This document shows positions 24,181-32,829 of a stretch of DNA of 41,862 bases, piece by piece. A model generated the notes under the pieces. That model was not told the origin of the DNA. It made no database searches and saw nothing but the letters and a program-made list of their open reading frames with translations. Source of the stretch: Kocuria subflava. Lineage in GTDB: Bacteria; Actinomycetota; Actinomycetes; Actinomycetales; Micrococcaceae. The first letter of the stretch is position 1; the number at the start of each line of letters is the position of its first letter. A program made the translations under genes and the position numbers. Location of the stretch: contig NZ_JAAVUN010000021.1 in the NCBI RefSeq assembly GCF_012163155.1, forward strand, positions 1 through 41,862. Reading direction: 5' to 3'.

Positions 24181-25701
24181 ATGACCGTCAATCACTCCGT
24201 GCGTGTTCACCCGTCCTCGGACAACCTGGCCAAGGAAGACCAGCTGGCGTGGAAGGTGGCTGAGGTTGCCGCCGACCCCGTTGAGGTCAGCTCCGAGGTC
24301 ACCGAGATGGTCATCAACCGCGTGCTGGACAACGCCTCCGTGGCCATCGCCTCCCTGAACCGCGGGCCGATCATCTCCGCCCGCGACCAGGCCCTGGCCC
24401 ACCAGCCGGGCCCCGGTGGAACCGGCGCCGGAGTGTTCGGTGTGGATGCCGCCCAGACCAAGGTCTCCCCCGAGTGGGCTGCCTGGGCCAACGGCGTGGC
24501 CGTGCGCGAACTGGACTACCACGACACCTTCCTGGCCGCCGAGTACTCCCACCCCGGTGACAACATTCCGCCCATCCTGGCCGTGGCCCAGCACGTGGGC
24601 TCCAACGGCCGGGACCTGGTGCGCGGTCTGGCCACCGGGTATGAAATCCAGGTGGACCTGGTCAAGGCCATCTGCCTGCACAAGCACAAGATTGACCACG
24701 TGGCCCACCTGGGTCCCTCTGCCGCAGCCGGAATCGGTACGCTGCTCGGCCTGGACACCACCACGATCTTCCACGCGATCGGTCAGGCGCTGCACACCAC
24801 CACCGCCACCCGCCAGTCCCGCAAGGGTGAGATCTCCACGTGGAAGGCCCACGCCCCGGCGTTCGCCGGCAAGATGGCAGTGGAGGCCGTGGACCGTGCC
24901 ATGCGCGGGCAGACCTCCCCCACCCCCATCTGGGAGGGTGAGGACGGCGTGATCGCATGGCTGCTGGATGGCAAGGATGCTGCATACGAGGTCCCGCTGC
25001 CCGCCCCCGGTGAGACCAAGCGCGCCATCCTGGACTCTTACACCAAGGAGCACTCCGCCGAGTACCAGGCTCAGGCCTGGATCGATCTGGCCCGCAAGCT
25101 GCACGCCGAGCACCCGGAGATCGCGGATCCGTCCAACGTGGAGCGCATTGTGCTGCACACCTCCCACCACACCCACTACGTGATCGGCTCCGGGGCCAAC
25201 GATCCCCAGAAGTACGACCCCAAGGCCACCCGCGAGACCCTGGATCACTCGATCCCCTACATCTTCACGGTGGCTCTGCAGGACGGTTCCTGGCACCACG
25301 TGGACTCCTACGCACCCGAACGTGCCGGCCGGGCGGACACCGTGGAGCTGTGGCACAAGATCACCACGGAAGAGGATGCCGAGTGGACCCGCCGGTACCA
25401 CTCCCTGGACATCTCCGAGAAGGCCTTTGGTGGCCGCGCGGAGATCGTGCTCAAGGACGGCACCAGCATCGTGGACCAGATCGCCGTGGCCGACGCCCAC
25501 CCGCTGGGTGCCCGCCCGTTCGCCCGCGAGCAGTACCTGACCAAGCTGCGCACCCTGGCCGAGGGTCTGGTGGCCGACACCGAGCTCGAGCGCTTCATCC
25601 AGGCTGCCGAGTCTCTGCCGGAGCTGGGCGCCGGTGACCTGGACGCGTTGAACATCACCGCTTCCGTGAAGTTGGAATCCGGAACCAAGGGGATTTTCTG
25701 A
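24181..25701 (+). CDS. prpD: 2-methylcitrate dehydratase
   Basis: PrpD removes water from 2-methylcitrate to give 2-methyl-cis-aconitate. The 506-residue protein belongs to the MmgE/PrpD family and shows the family segments [36 protein letters not shown] and [23 protein letters not shown] 24181 follows GAGAGGAAA, 4 nt upstream. It starts 40 bp after the regulator gene and its stop overlaps the prpB start (TGATG). Confidence 0.96.
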   Translation: MTVNHSVRVHPSSDNLAKEDQLAWKVAEVAADPVEVSSEVTEMVINRVLDNASVAIASLNRGPIISARDQALAHQPGPGGTGAGVFGVDAAQTKVSPEWAAWANGVAVRELDYHDTFLAAEYSHPGDNIPPILAVAQHVGSNGRDLVRGLATGYEIQVDLVKAICLHKHKIDHVAHLGPSAAAGIGTLLGLDTTTIFHAIGQALHTTTATRQSRKGEISTWKAHAPAFAGKMAVEAVDRAMRGQTSPTPIWEGEDGVIAWLLDGKDAAYEVPLPAPGETKRAILDSYTKEHSAEYQAQAWIDLARKLHAEHPEIADPSNVERIVLHTSHHTHYVIGSGANDPQKYDPKATRETLDHSIPYIFTVALQDGSWHHVDSYAPERAGRADTVELWHKITTEEDAEWTRRYHSLDISEKAFGGRAEIVLKDGTSIVDQIAVADAHPLGARPFAREQYLTKLRTLAEGLVADTELERFIQAAESLPELGAGDLDALNITASVKLESGTKGIF

Positions 25702-26609
25702 TGTTGTATTCACACGTCACCGCTGAAGCCAAGCGGGTGAAGTTCCGCGAACTGCTGGCAGAAGACCGCTGCGTCCAGTTCCCTGGCACCTTCACTCCTC
25801 TGGCCACCAAGGTCATCCAGGACAAGGGGTTCGACGGCGTCTACATCTCCGGCGGCGTGCTGGCCAACGAGTTGGGTCTTCCCGACGTCGGGTTGACCAC
25901 GCTGACGGAAGTGGCCCAGCGCGGTGCGCAGATCGCTCGCTCCACGGACCTGCCCACGTTGATTGATGCTGACACCGGCTTCGGTGAGCCCATGAATGTG
26001 GCGCGAACCATCCAGGAGTTGGAGAACGCCGGGGTCTCCGGATGCCACATCGAGGACCAGTTCAATCCCAAGCGCTGCGGTCACCTGGACGGCAAGTCCG
26101 TGGTGGATCTGGAGATCGCCGTCAAGCGCATCCAGGCTGCTGCCCAGGCACGCCGTGATCCCAACTTTGTGATCATGGCCCGCACGGACATCCGCGCCAT
26201 TGAGCCCCTGGAGGTCGCCATCGAGCGGGCTCAGGCCTTGGTGCAAGCCGGAGCGGACGTGATTTTCCCGGAGGCGCTGAAGGACATTGACGAGTTCGAG
26301 GCCGTTGCCTCGGCCGTCTCCGTTCCGGTGCTGGCCAACATGACCGAGTTCGGCAAGTCCGAGTTGTTCACCGTGGAGCAGTTGCACAACGCAGGGGTCT
26401 CCATGGTGATCTACCCGGTTTCGGCTCAGAGGGCGGCCATGGGCGCCGTCGAACGTCTTTTGGACACCATCAAGGCCGATGGCACCCAGCAAGCCGCAGT
26501 GTCCGAGATGCAAACCCGCACCCGCCTGTATCAGACCGTTGACTACGACGGTTACAGCGCATTCGACAGCAACGTCTTCAACTTCGAGGTTCCCGGAGGG
26601 CGATCATGA
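25701..26609 (+). CDS. prpB: 2-methylisocitrate lyase
   Basis: PrpB cleaves 2-methylisocitrate into pyruvate and succinate. The 302-residue protein is an isocitrate-lyase-superfamily TIM barrel: FDGVYISGGVLANELGLPD, LIDADTGFGEP (Mg-binding aspartates), the catalytic-cysteine loop FNPKRCGHLDGK, and IMARTDI. The ATG overlaps the prpD stop and the stop overlaps prpC (ATGA), so the three genes are translationally coupled. Confidence 0.97.
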   Translation: MLYSHVTAEAKRVKFRELLAEDRCVQFPGTFTPLATKVIQDKGFDGVYISGGVLANELGLPDVGLTTLTEVAQRGAQIARSTDLPTLIDADTGFGEPMNVARTIQELENAGVSGCHIEDQFNPKRCGHLDGKSVVDLEIAVKRIQAAAQARRDPNFVIMARTDIRAIEPLEVAIERAQALVQAGADVIFPEALKDIDEFEAVASAVSVPVLANMTEFGKSELFTVEQLHNAGVSMVIYPVSAQRAAMGAVERLLDTIKADGTQQAAVSEMQTRTRLYQTVDYDGYSAFDSNVFNFEVPGGRS

Positions 26610-27748
26610 GCCAGAACACTGAGATCAAGAAGGGCCTGGCCGGTGTGGTGGCCGATGTCACCGCGGTGTCCAAGGTCAACCCGGAGTCCAACTCCCTGTT
26701 GTATCGCGGCTACCCGGTGCAGGAGTTGGCGGCCAACTGCTCGTTCGAACAGGTGGCTCTGCTGCTGTGGAACGGCGAGCTTCCCTCGGATGAGGAGCTG
26801 GCGGAGTTCACCACCTTTGAGCGTGCCAACCGCGCATCGACGCCCGAGCTCAAGGCCGTGATCGATGCCCTGCCCAAGGACTGTCACCCCATGGACGTGT
26901 GCCGTACCGCCGCCTCGGTCCTGGGTGCACAGCACCCCAAGGCGGAGGACGAGTCCCCGGAAGCCGAGCTGGAGAAGGCCAAGTCCCTGTTCGCCGCCAT
27001 GCCCGCCGTGGTCTGCTATGACCAACGACGCCGCCACGGCCAGGAGCCCATCGAGCCCCGCGAGGACTTGGACTACTCGGCCAACTTCCTGTGGATGGCA
27101 TTCGGTGAGGAAGCCGCGCCGGAGGTGGTGGAGGCCTTCAACGTCTCCATGATTCTCTACGCTGAGCACTCCTTCAACGCCTCCACCTTCACGGCCCGCG
27201 TGGTGACCTCCACGTTGTCCGACCTCCACTCGGCCGTGACCGCTGCCATCGGTGCCCTCAAGGGACCGCTGCACGGTGGCGCCAACGAGGCCGTCATGCA
27301 CACGTTCGAGGAACTGGGCATCAAGAAGGAAGAGTCCGCCGAGGAGGCCGAGGCCCGCGCCAAGGCCTGGATGGACGACGCCTTGGCCCAGAAGAAGAAG
27401 GTCATGGGCTTTGGCCACCGCGTTTACAAGAACGGCGACTCCCGGGTGCCCACCATGCAGGACGCCCTGTTCCGCATGCTCGAGCACTACGACCGCCCCG
27501 AGCTGCTTGGCCTCTACAACGGGTTGGCCAAGTCCATGGATGAGGCCAAGAGCATCAAACCCAACCTGGACTACCCCGCCGGCCCCACCTACTGGCTCAT
27601 GGGATTCGACATCCCCACGTTCACCCCGATCTTTGTGTGCGCCCGCATCACCGGCTGGACCGCGCACATCATCGAACAGCGTGCGGCGAACTCCCTGATC
27701 CGCCCGCTCTCAGCCTACAACGGCTCCGACGAGCGCCACATGGGCTGA
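26606..27748 (+). CDS. prpC: 2-methylcitrate synthase
   Basis: PrpC condenses propionyl-CoA with oxaloacetate. The 380-residue protein is a type I-like citrate synthase with LYRGYPVQELA, the catalytic histidine motifs LKGPLHGGANEAVM and GFGHRVYKNGDSR, and the aspartate-containing segment following PNLDYPAGPTY. Its place as the third gene of prpDBC favours methylcitrate over citrate synthase as the main activity, though these enzymes often do both. The ATG has GGAGGGCGATC upstream, and the gene overlaps prpB by 4 nt. Confidence 0.95.
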   Translation: MSQNTEIKKGLAGVVADVTAVSKVNPESNSLLYRGYPVQELAANCSFEQVALLLWNGELPSDEELAEFTTFERANRASTPELKAVIDALPKDCHPMDVCRTAASVLGAQHPKAEDESPEAELEKAKSLFAAMPAVVCYDQRRRHGQEPIEPREDLDYSANFLWMAFGEEAAPEVVEAFNVSMILYAEHSFNASTFTARVVTSTLSDLHSAVTAAIGALKGPLHGGANEAVMHTFEELGIKKEESAEEAEARAKAWMDDALAQKKKVMGFGHRVYKNGDSRVPTMQDALFRMLEHYDRPELLGLYNGLAKSMDEAKSIKPNLDYPAGPTYWLMGFDIPTFTPIFVCARITGWTAHIIEQRAANSLIRPLSAYNGSDERHMG

Positions 27749-27772
27749 GTCCAGCCCCTCACCCGGGTTGAC

Positions 27773-27918
27773 CGACGACTGCGGGGCCGCCCTCCTTGAA
27801 CTGCTTCGCTTGACGTTCGAGGGAGGGCGGCACCGTCGTCATCCGGGATGGTTCCCGTGTTTGTCAGGGAAATGACCATCTGCGGACGCTGGTAGCGGTT
27901 GTTTCCCTGTCAAACGCG
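27773..27918. repeat. Structured repeat, family 2, copy 1
   Basis: Two hairpins. The first has arms from 27774 (GACGAC...GCCGCCCTCC) to 27840 (GGAGGGCGGC...GTCGTC) around a loop containing TTGAACTGCTTCGCT and GACGTTC. The second pairs TTGTCAGGGAAA (27861-27872) with TTTCCCTGTCAA (27902-27913). Copy 2 (28963-29107) has the same order and orientation. The stop codon of the nuclease-like gene lies inside the last arm. It lies between converging prpC and that gene and could terminate both. Confidence 0.9.
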
Positions 27919-28881
27919 CGGGAGGAACGGCTCGAGCCACTGGTACAGGCTGTGCACGCGGGTGGGTAGCTTGAGGTCGTTGAGCAGCACGTTGCGCATC
28001 TGCCAGCCATCCTCACCCAGCTGGTTGAACCGGTGCATCTCCTCCGAGTACCCGGCGTTGAGGTAGTGCCCACGCCCGTTGTACTCCAACCCCACTTTGT
28101 ACGTGGGCCACGCCAGATCGATGTACGCCTTGGACCCGTCAGGCAACATCACGCCGTAGTTCATGACCGGCGGCGGGAATCCGAAGTGGACCACCAGCAG
28201 CCGAAGCACCGTCTCCATGGGCGACCACGTCCGGTCCGCAGCGTGCTTGAGGCTCCGGCGCATGGCCGGGGTTCCTCGAGTCCCTGCCGGTAAGTCATCA
28301 AGGTGAGTTTCCAGCTCGGCGACCGTCATGGGCCGCCGAAGATCCATGGCATCCCCGTATGCCAGCAGAAAGTCCACCGCAGCCACCCCGCGCCATCCGG
28401 GAAGCAACGGCTGCAGAGCCAGCAGGGTCTCCACAGCCGACGTCACCTGCGCGCCCCACAATCCAGTCACGTCCTCCAGCCCCAGACCACGGTGCATCAC
28501 GTGGCCAAGAGCCGTCTGACTGGGGCGTCCCGATCGCAGGGACAGGTGCGGCCGGAGGTCCTGACGGGGCAATCGGATCGGCTCACCCAGGAGATCATGA
28601 ACCCATGCCATCCCCGGTGACAAAGGGAAACCCCACAGGACCCCCGCGCTCAGGTGTGACACCCGAGCATCAGGCCCCAACTCCGGTTGCAGCAACGCGG
28701 CTTTCTCCCAATGTTCCAACTCGAGAGCAAGGTTGGCGTCCGGCCACCTGGCCCAGTACCCGTGGGCGATCTGACGCATGCAGGGGTCAGCGTCCATGGA
28801 GCGTGGGCGACGCCCCCAGTCACCTTTGGACCGCACTTCCGGCCGGTGACTGCGTGCTCGGGTCCTGGGCGGTGGCTTCAT
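27910..28881 (-). CDS. PD-(D/E)XK nuclease-like (DUF559/Vsr-type) protein
   Basis: This 323-residue protein belongs to a type common in actinobacteria, with an N-terminal region of unknown function and a C-terminal Vsr/DUF559-like endonuclease fold. Candidate active-site residues are E223 (SPMETVLRLL), D255 (KAYIDLAWP) and E266 (KVGLEYNGRGHY), in the spacing of PD-(D/E)XK enzymes. H272 and R284 follow. The canonical lysine position holds Asn in EYNG, as in the EYDG motif of this group. Similar domains occur in abortive-infection and mismatch-nick enzymes; activity here is inferred. A TAGGTT box ends 7 nt before the ATG and there is no ribosome site, so the mRNA is probably leaderless. It is flanked by family 2 repeats. 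Confidence 0.75.
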   Translation of the reverse strand: MKPPPRTRARSHRPEVRSKGDWGRRPRSMDADPCMRQIAHGYWARWPDANLALELEHWEKAALLQPELGPDARVSHLSAGVLWGFPLSPGMAWVHDLLGEPIRLPRQDLRPHLSLRSGRPSQTALGHVMHRGLGLEDVTGLWGAQVTSAVETLLALQPLLPGWRGVAAVDFLLAYGDAMDLRRPMTVAELETHLDDLPAGTRGTPAMRRSLKHAADRTWSPMETVLRLLVVHFGFPPPVMNYGVMLPDGSKAYIDLAWPTYKVGLEYNGRGHYLNAGYSEEMHRFNQLGEDGWQMRNVLLNDLKLPTRVHSLYQWLEPFLPRV

Positions 28882-28888
28882 GCTTTCG

Positions 28889-28894
28889 AACCTA
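28889..28894 (-). promoter_or_regulatory. -10 box of a probably leaderless promoter
   Basis: TAGGTT on the minus strand ends 7 nt before the ATG at 28881. No Shine-Dalgarno sequence is present. The -35 region is not clear. Confidence 0.4.
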
Positions 28895-28923
28895 AGCGCC
28901 CGCGCACCCTGGATTTGAGTTGT

Positions 28924-29107
28924 CCACAGGGTTATTTCCTGACGGTGGTGATTCGCTCACCTCGACGGCGGTGGGCGCCTCCCTTGAACTGCTTCGCTCG
29001 ACGTTCTACGGGAGGCGCCCACCGCCGTCGTCCGGGATGCTTCGTGTGCTTGTCAGGGAAATAACCACCTGTGGACGCCGGGAACGGTTGTTTCCCTGTC
29101 AAACGCG
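28924..29107. repeat. Structured repeat, family 2, copy 2 (with extra inverted arm)
   Basis: The first hairpin is a perfect 21-bp stem, 28963-28983 with 29010-29030, around a 26-nt loop containing TTGAACTGCTTCGCT and GACGTTC. The second hairpin pairs TTGTCAGGGAAA (29050-29061) with TTTCCCTGTCAA (29091-29102). An additional arm CCACAGGGTTATTTCCTGAC (28924-28943) is an inverted, slightly gapped copy of 29052-29074, enclosing the first hairpin. The loop is conserved with copy 1 while the stem sequence differs. It begins 21 bp after the xerD stop and may also terminate that operon. Confidence 0.92.
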
Positions 29108-29127
29108 GATGCCGCCCGACCGCCGAC

Positions 29128-30255
29128 TCAGCGAGCACGCGGGTGGGCGGTGGTCCAGACCTCGCGCAGGGAGTCAGCGGTGACCAACGTGTAGACCTGG
29201 GTGGTGGTCACCGACGCGTGCCCCAGCAGCTCTTGAACCACACGTAGGTCGGCACCGCCCTCCAACAGGTGGGTGGCAAACGAGTGTCGCAGCGTGTGCG
29301 GGGTGACCTCCACACCGTCCTTGGTCAGCCCGGAGCGCTCGGCGGCGGCCTTGATGGTGTTCCACGCGGTCTGGCGGCTGATCCGACCACCGCGTGCGTT
29401 CAGGAACACGGCCGGTGACGCCTTGCCTTTGGCCGAGAATTCGGGACGCCCCCGCACCAGCCAGGCATCCAGAGCAGCCACGGCGGGACGCCCCAAGGGG
29501 ACCAGCCGCTGCTTGGATCCTTTGCCGAACAGGCGGATGAACGGCAACTCTCCCGATTCACCGGCCTGGGATCCGGAGGCCGCGCGGACCGCCGCGGAGA
29601 GATCATCCACATCCAACCCGATCGCCTCAGAGACACGGGCACCCGTGGAATACATGATCTCCAGCAGGGCCCGCTCCCGCAGCCCCGCAGCAGTGGACGG
29701 ATCCGGTGCCTCCAGCAGCCGCGTCACGGCCTCCACCGAAATCGCCTTGGGCAACCGCATCCCGGGGGTGGGCGGAGGAACTTGGGCTGCGGGGTCGGTG
29801 GTCGTGATGGTTTCCAGAGCCCAGAACCGGTGGGCTCCTCGGACAGCGACGACGACGCGCGCCGCACTCCTTGCACTCAACCCTGCTCCGGGCGTATCAC
29901 CGTCCACCGGACGCTGCACAAACCGTACGAAGGCGGACACATGCGCCGGAGTGACCATCTCTGGTGAGTCCACGGTGGGAGCGTGGGGCGGATCCGCCAC
30001 GGCACGCAGGAACTCCACGTACCGAGTCAGGTCCCGCCGATAAGCCACCAGGGTGTTGGCGGCAAGGCCTCGCTCTACCACAAGATGCTGCAGGTAGCGC
30101 TCAACTGCACGGTCCAGTGGACCCGGGGCTGCCCCACCGGCGGCCCCGGAAGGTGGCGCAGCGGAGTCAGGACCTGTGCGGTCAGTACCTGTTGGGTCAG
30201 GACTTCTGGAGTCTCGACCTGAGGGGTCAGGACTTGTGGGGCCGACCTGCGACAC
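29128..30255 (-). CDS. xerD: Tyrosine recombinase XerD
   Basis: XerD resolves chromosome dimers at dif with XerC. After a low-complexity tail, the core SAM-like domain starts at about residue 50 ([22 protein letters not shown]). The catalytic domain has arginine in [13 protein letters not shown], lysine in [43 protein letters not shown] (nucleophile Tyr) and HPRAR at the end. I chose GTG 30255, 5 nt after the upstream NUDIX stop; further upstream starts would overlap that gene by about 100 bp. There is no ribosome site, so coupling is likely. The N-terminal tail is encoded by a 15-bp tandem repeat. Confidence 0.93.
   Translation of the reverse strand: MSQVGPTSPDPSGRDSRSPDPTGTDRTGPDSAAPPSGAAGGAAPGPLDRAVERYLQHLVVERGLAANTLVAYRRDLTRYVEFLRAVADPPHAPTVDSPEMVTPAHVSAFVRFVQRPVDGDTPGAGLSARSAARVVVAVRGAHRFWALETITTTDPAAQVPPPTPGMRLPKAISVEAVTRLLEAPDPSTAAGLRERALLEIMYSTGARVSEAIGLDVDDLSAAVRAASGSQAGESGELPFIRLFGKGSKQRLVPLGRPAVAALDAWLVRGRPEFSAKGKASPAVFLNARGGRISRQTAWNTIKAAAERSGLTKDGVEVTPHTLRHSFATHLLEGGADLRVVQELLGHASVTTTQVYTLVTADSLREVWTTAHPRAR
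30166..30240. repeat. Tandem 15-bp minisatellite within the xerD 5' end
   Basis: Five consecutive 15-bp units start at 30166, 30181, 30196, 30211 and 30226. Each is close to GTCAGGACYTGTGGG on the plus strand, and a decayed sixth follows at 30241. Because 15 is divisible by three, the array encodes pentapeptides ([25 protein letters not shown]) and copy-number change would not shift the frame. Confidence 0.9.
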
Positions 30256-30260
30256 GGCGC

Positions 30261-30962
30261 TCAGCGCTGGTCCGGCGGGACAATGGACCGTGCCACCACT
30301 GCGCCGGTGTTGCGCAGCTCGGGATGCGCCGGCCACGGTACGGACGGATCGCGCAAGGTGGACCATCCGGCCGCCCGGGCGGCGTGTGCAGCCAGCACCC
30401 CCACCACCAGGTTGGGGCTGCTGATGCGGCCATCCAGGACAGCTGCCACCACGTCGTCCAAGGCAACGCGCGCCCCGATGATCTCGGATTCTTCATCCGA
30501 ACGATCGTGGCGCTTGTCCTCCGGGACCTCGGTCAGTCCGCGGGCCAGGAAAACCCGGATGGCCTCGGCCGAGGATCCTGGACTGTTGTGGAAGTCCGCC
30601 AGAACCCACAGCTCAGCCGCTTCCAGGTCGGCTTCTTCCGCCAGTTCCCGCCGTGCGGTGACCTCCGGGCGTTCGCCTTCCATGTCCAAGATCCCTGCCG
30701 GGATCTCCCACTGGGTCATCCCCACGGGGTGGCGGTACTGACGAATCAGATGGACACAGTCCTGATCATCCAAGGCCACCACGGTCACGGCCCCCGGATG
30801 CGTGATGAAGTCACGGGTCATCCGGGGCCCGCCGTCGCTGAGTTCAAACTCCTCTGACTGAACGTCCCAGATCCGCCCTGTGTAGACGATTTCCGAGCTC
30901 AGCACGTGCCGCGGGTCAACGGCATCGGCCAGATCGGCAGAACTCAGTTGCGTGAAGTCCAT
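30261..30962 (-). CDS. NUDIX hydrolase, ADP-ribose pyrophosphatase type
   Basis: This 233-residue NUDIX protein has the box [20 protein letters not shown] followed by EADL, preceded by QWEIPAG, typical of ADP-ribose diphosphatases that release AMP and ribose 5-phosphate. The N-terminal beta region ([15 protein letters not shown]) and the conserved RQYRHPVG support that subgroup. In actinobacteria this gene commonly lies between pyrG and xerD. The ATG is 3 bp after the pyrG stop. It ends 5 nt before the xerD GTG. Confidence 0.92.
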   Translation of the reverse strand: MDFTQLSSADLADAVDPRHVLSSEIVYTGRIWDVQSEEFELSDGGPRMTRDFITHPGAVTVVALDDQDCVHLIRQYRHPVGMTQWEIPAGILDMEGERPEVTARRELAEEADLEAAELWVLADFHNSPGSSAEAIRVFLARGLTEVPEDKRHDRSDEESEIIGARVALDDVVAAVLDGRISSPNLVVGVLAAHAARAAGWSTLRDPSVPWPAHPELRNTGAVVARSIVPPDQR

Positions 30963-30965
30963 GGT

Positions 30966-32717
30966 TCAGTCCTGAGCGGGATCCTGGGTGCGGGCGGCCT
31001 GACGGTACAGGGCGGCGCTGACCAGCCCGCGGAACAGCGGGTGGGAACGCGTGGGCCGGGACAGGTACTCCGGGTGCGCCTGGGTGGAGACGTAGTACGG
31101 GTGGACCTCAGCAGGCAGCTCCACGAACTCCACCAGGTTGCCATCCGGCGAGGTGCCGCCGAACACCAGGCCGGCTTCCTCCAGCTGCTGCCGGTAGGAG
31201 TTGTTGACCTCGTAACGGTGACGGTGACGTTCCTGGACCTCGGTGGCACCGTAGGCACCAGCCACCACGGAGCCCTCCTTGAGTGCTGCCGGGTAGAGGC
31301 CCAACCGCATGGTGCCGCCCAGATCCCCAGCACCTTCCACAAAGGCCTTTTGCTCTTCCATGGTGGCGATCACCGGGGTGGAGGTTTCGGGATCGAACTC
31401 GGTGGACGAGGCCTCCGGTAGACCTGCCATGTTGCGGGCGTATTCCATGACCATGCACTGCAATCCCAAGCACAGACCCAGTGTGGGCAGGCCCGTGGTC
31501 CGGGCAAACTTCAGGGCACCCAGCTTGCCTTCCAGACCACGGATGCCGAAACCACCGGGCACACAGATGGCGTCCACGTCCCCGAGTTCGCGGGCCGCAC
31601 CTTCCGGGGTCTCGCACAGATCAGAGGCCACCCACTTGATCTTCACCCGGGTGTTGTTGTCAAAACCACCGGCACGCAGAGCCTCGGAAACGGACAGGTA
31701 AGCATCCGGGAGATCGATGTACTTGCCCACCAGGCCAACCGTCACGTGGTGTGCAGGCTCGTGCACGGCGGAGAGCAGACGATCCCACTGCTGGAAATCC
31801 GCCTCCCCGTAACCAATGCCGAACCAGTCCAGGATGTAGGAGTCCAGGTTCTGGGAGTGCAGGGTCTTGGGGATGTTGTAGATCGAGGGAGCATCGGCAC
31901 AGGAGATCACTGCGTCCACATCGACGTCGCAGGAGTCACCCACCTTCTTGCGCATGCCTTCCGGGACTTCCCGGTCACAACGCAGCACCAGGGCATCCGG
32001 CTGGATGCCCAGGTTGCGCAGGGCAGCCACCGAGTGCTGGGTGGGCTTGGTTTTGAGTTCACCGGACGGGCCGATGAACGGGATCAGGGAGACGTGCAGG
32101 TAGAACACGTTCTTGCGCCCGATGTCCCGGCGGACCTGCCGGGCGGCCTCGATGAACGGCTGGGATTCGATGTCACCCACGGTGCCACCGATCTCCGTGA
32201 TGATGATGTCCGGGGCCTCTTCACCTTCCGGCGGGTGGTCGGCGTGCCAGCGCATCCGGGCCTTGAGCTCATCCGTGATGTGCGGTATCACCTGAACGGT
32301 CTGGCCCAGGTACTCGCCATGGCGTTCCTTGGCGATCACCGTGGAGTACACCTGTCCGGTGGTCACGTTGGAGGAGGCATCCAGGTTTTCGTCCAGGAAC
32401 CGTTCGTAGTGCCCAATGTCCAGGTCGGTCTCGGCGCCGTCGTCGGTGACAAAAACTTCACCGTGCTGGAAGGGGTTCATAGTGCCGGGATCCACGTTGA
32501 GGTAGGGATCCAACTTCTGCATGGTGACCTTCAGGCCACGGGCCTTGAGGATCATGCCGAGTGAGGATGCCGTCAGTCCCTTGCCCAGGGACGAGGCAAC
32601 ACCTCCCGTGACAAAGATCTGGCGGGTGACCTTTGCGGGGGCTGAGGTCTCGGTCTGCGTCTGGCCTGCCGTCGAGGCGGCGTCGTTTGCGTTCACCACG
32701 GAATTCGAGCCTATCAC
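30966..32717 (-). CDS. pyrG: CTP synthase
   Basis: PyrG aminates UTP to CTP with glutamine and ATP. The 583-residue protein has the synthase domain ([40 protein letters not shown]) and a class I glutamine amidotransferase domain with catalytic Cys in [18 protein letters not shown] and the His-Glu pair in [12 protein letters not shown]. The start is uncertain: GTG 32717 is the longest frame, but GTGs at 32699 and 32696 are also possible, since the first 28 or so residues are not conserved and no ribosome site is clear. Confidence 0.97.
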   Translation of the reverse strand: MIGSNSVVNANDAASTAGQTQTETSAPAKVTRQIFVTGGVASSLGKGLTASSLGMILKARGLKVTMQKLDPYLNVDPGTMNPFQHGEVFVTDDGAETDLDIGHYERFLDENLDASSNVTTGQVYSTVIAKERHGEYLGQTVQVIPHITDELKARMRWHADHPPEGEEAPDIIITEIGGTVGDIESQPFIEAARQVRRDIGRKNVFYLHVSLIPFIGPSGELKTKPTQHSVAALRNLGIQPDALVLRCDREVPEGMRKKVGDSCDVDVDAVISCADAPSIYNIPKTLHSQNLDSYILDWFGIGYGEADFQQWDRLLSAVHEPAHHVTVGLVGKYIDLPDAYLSVSEALRAGGFDNNTRVKIKWVASDLCETPEGAARELGDVDAICVPGGFGIRGLEGKLGALKFARTTGLPTLGLCLGLQCMVMEYARNMAGLPEASSTEFDPETSTPVIATMEEQKAFVEGAGDLGGTMRLGLYPAALKEGSVVAGAYGATEVQERHRHRYEVNNSYRQQLEEAGLVFGGTSPDGNLVEFVELPAEVHPYYVSTQAHPEYLSRPTRSHPLFRGLVSAALYRQAARTQDPAQD

Positions 32718-32829
32718 TGGAGGGGTTCGGACATGAGGGGAATGTCGGTTTCAGGCCTGTGATGCCGGTAGCACTGAGCTCTTCGGGGCCAGAGCCCTGC
32801 TTGTTCGGACTGACCACACTGCTTTTGGC

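Noticed and set aside
29128-30366. xerD start at 30366
   Set aside because: This would overlap the NUDIX gene by more than 100 bp in another frame. The extra residues are not XerD-like.
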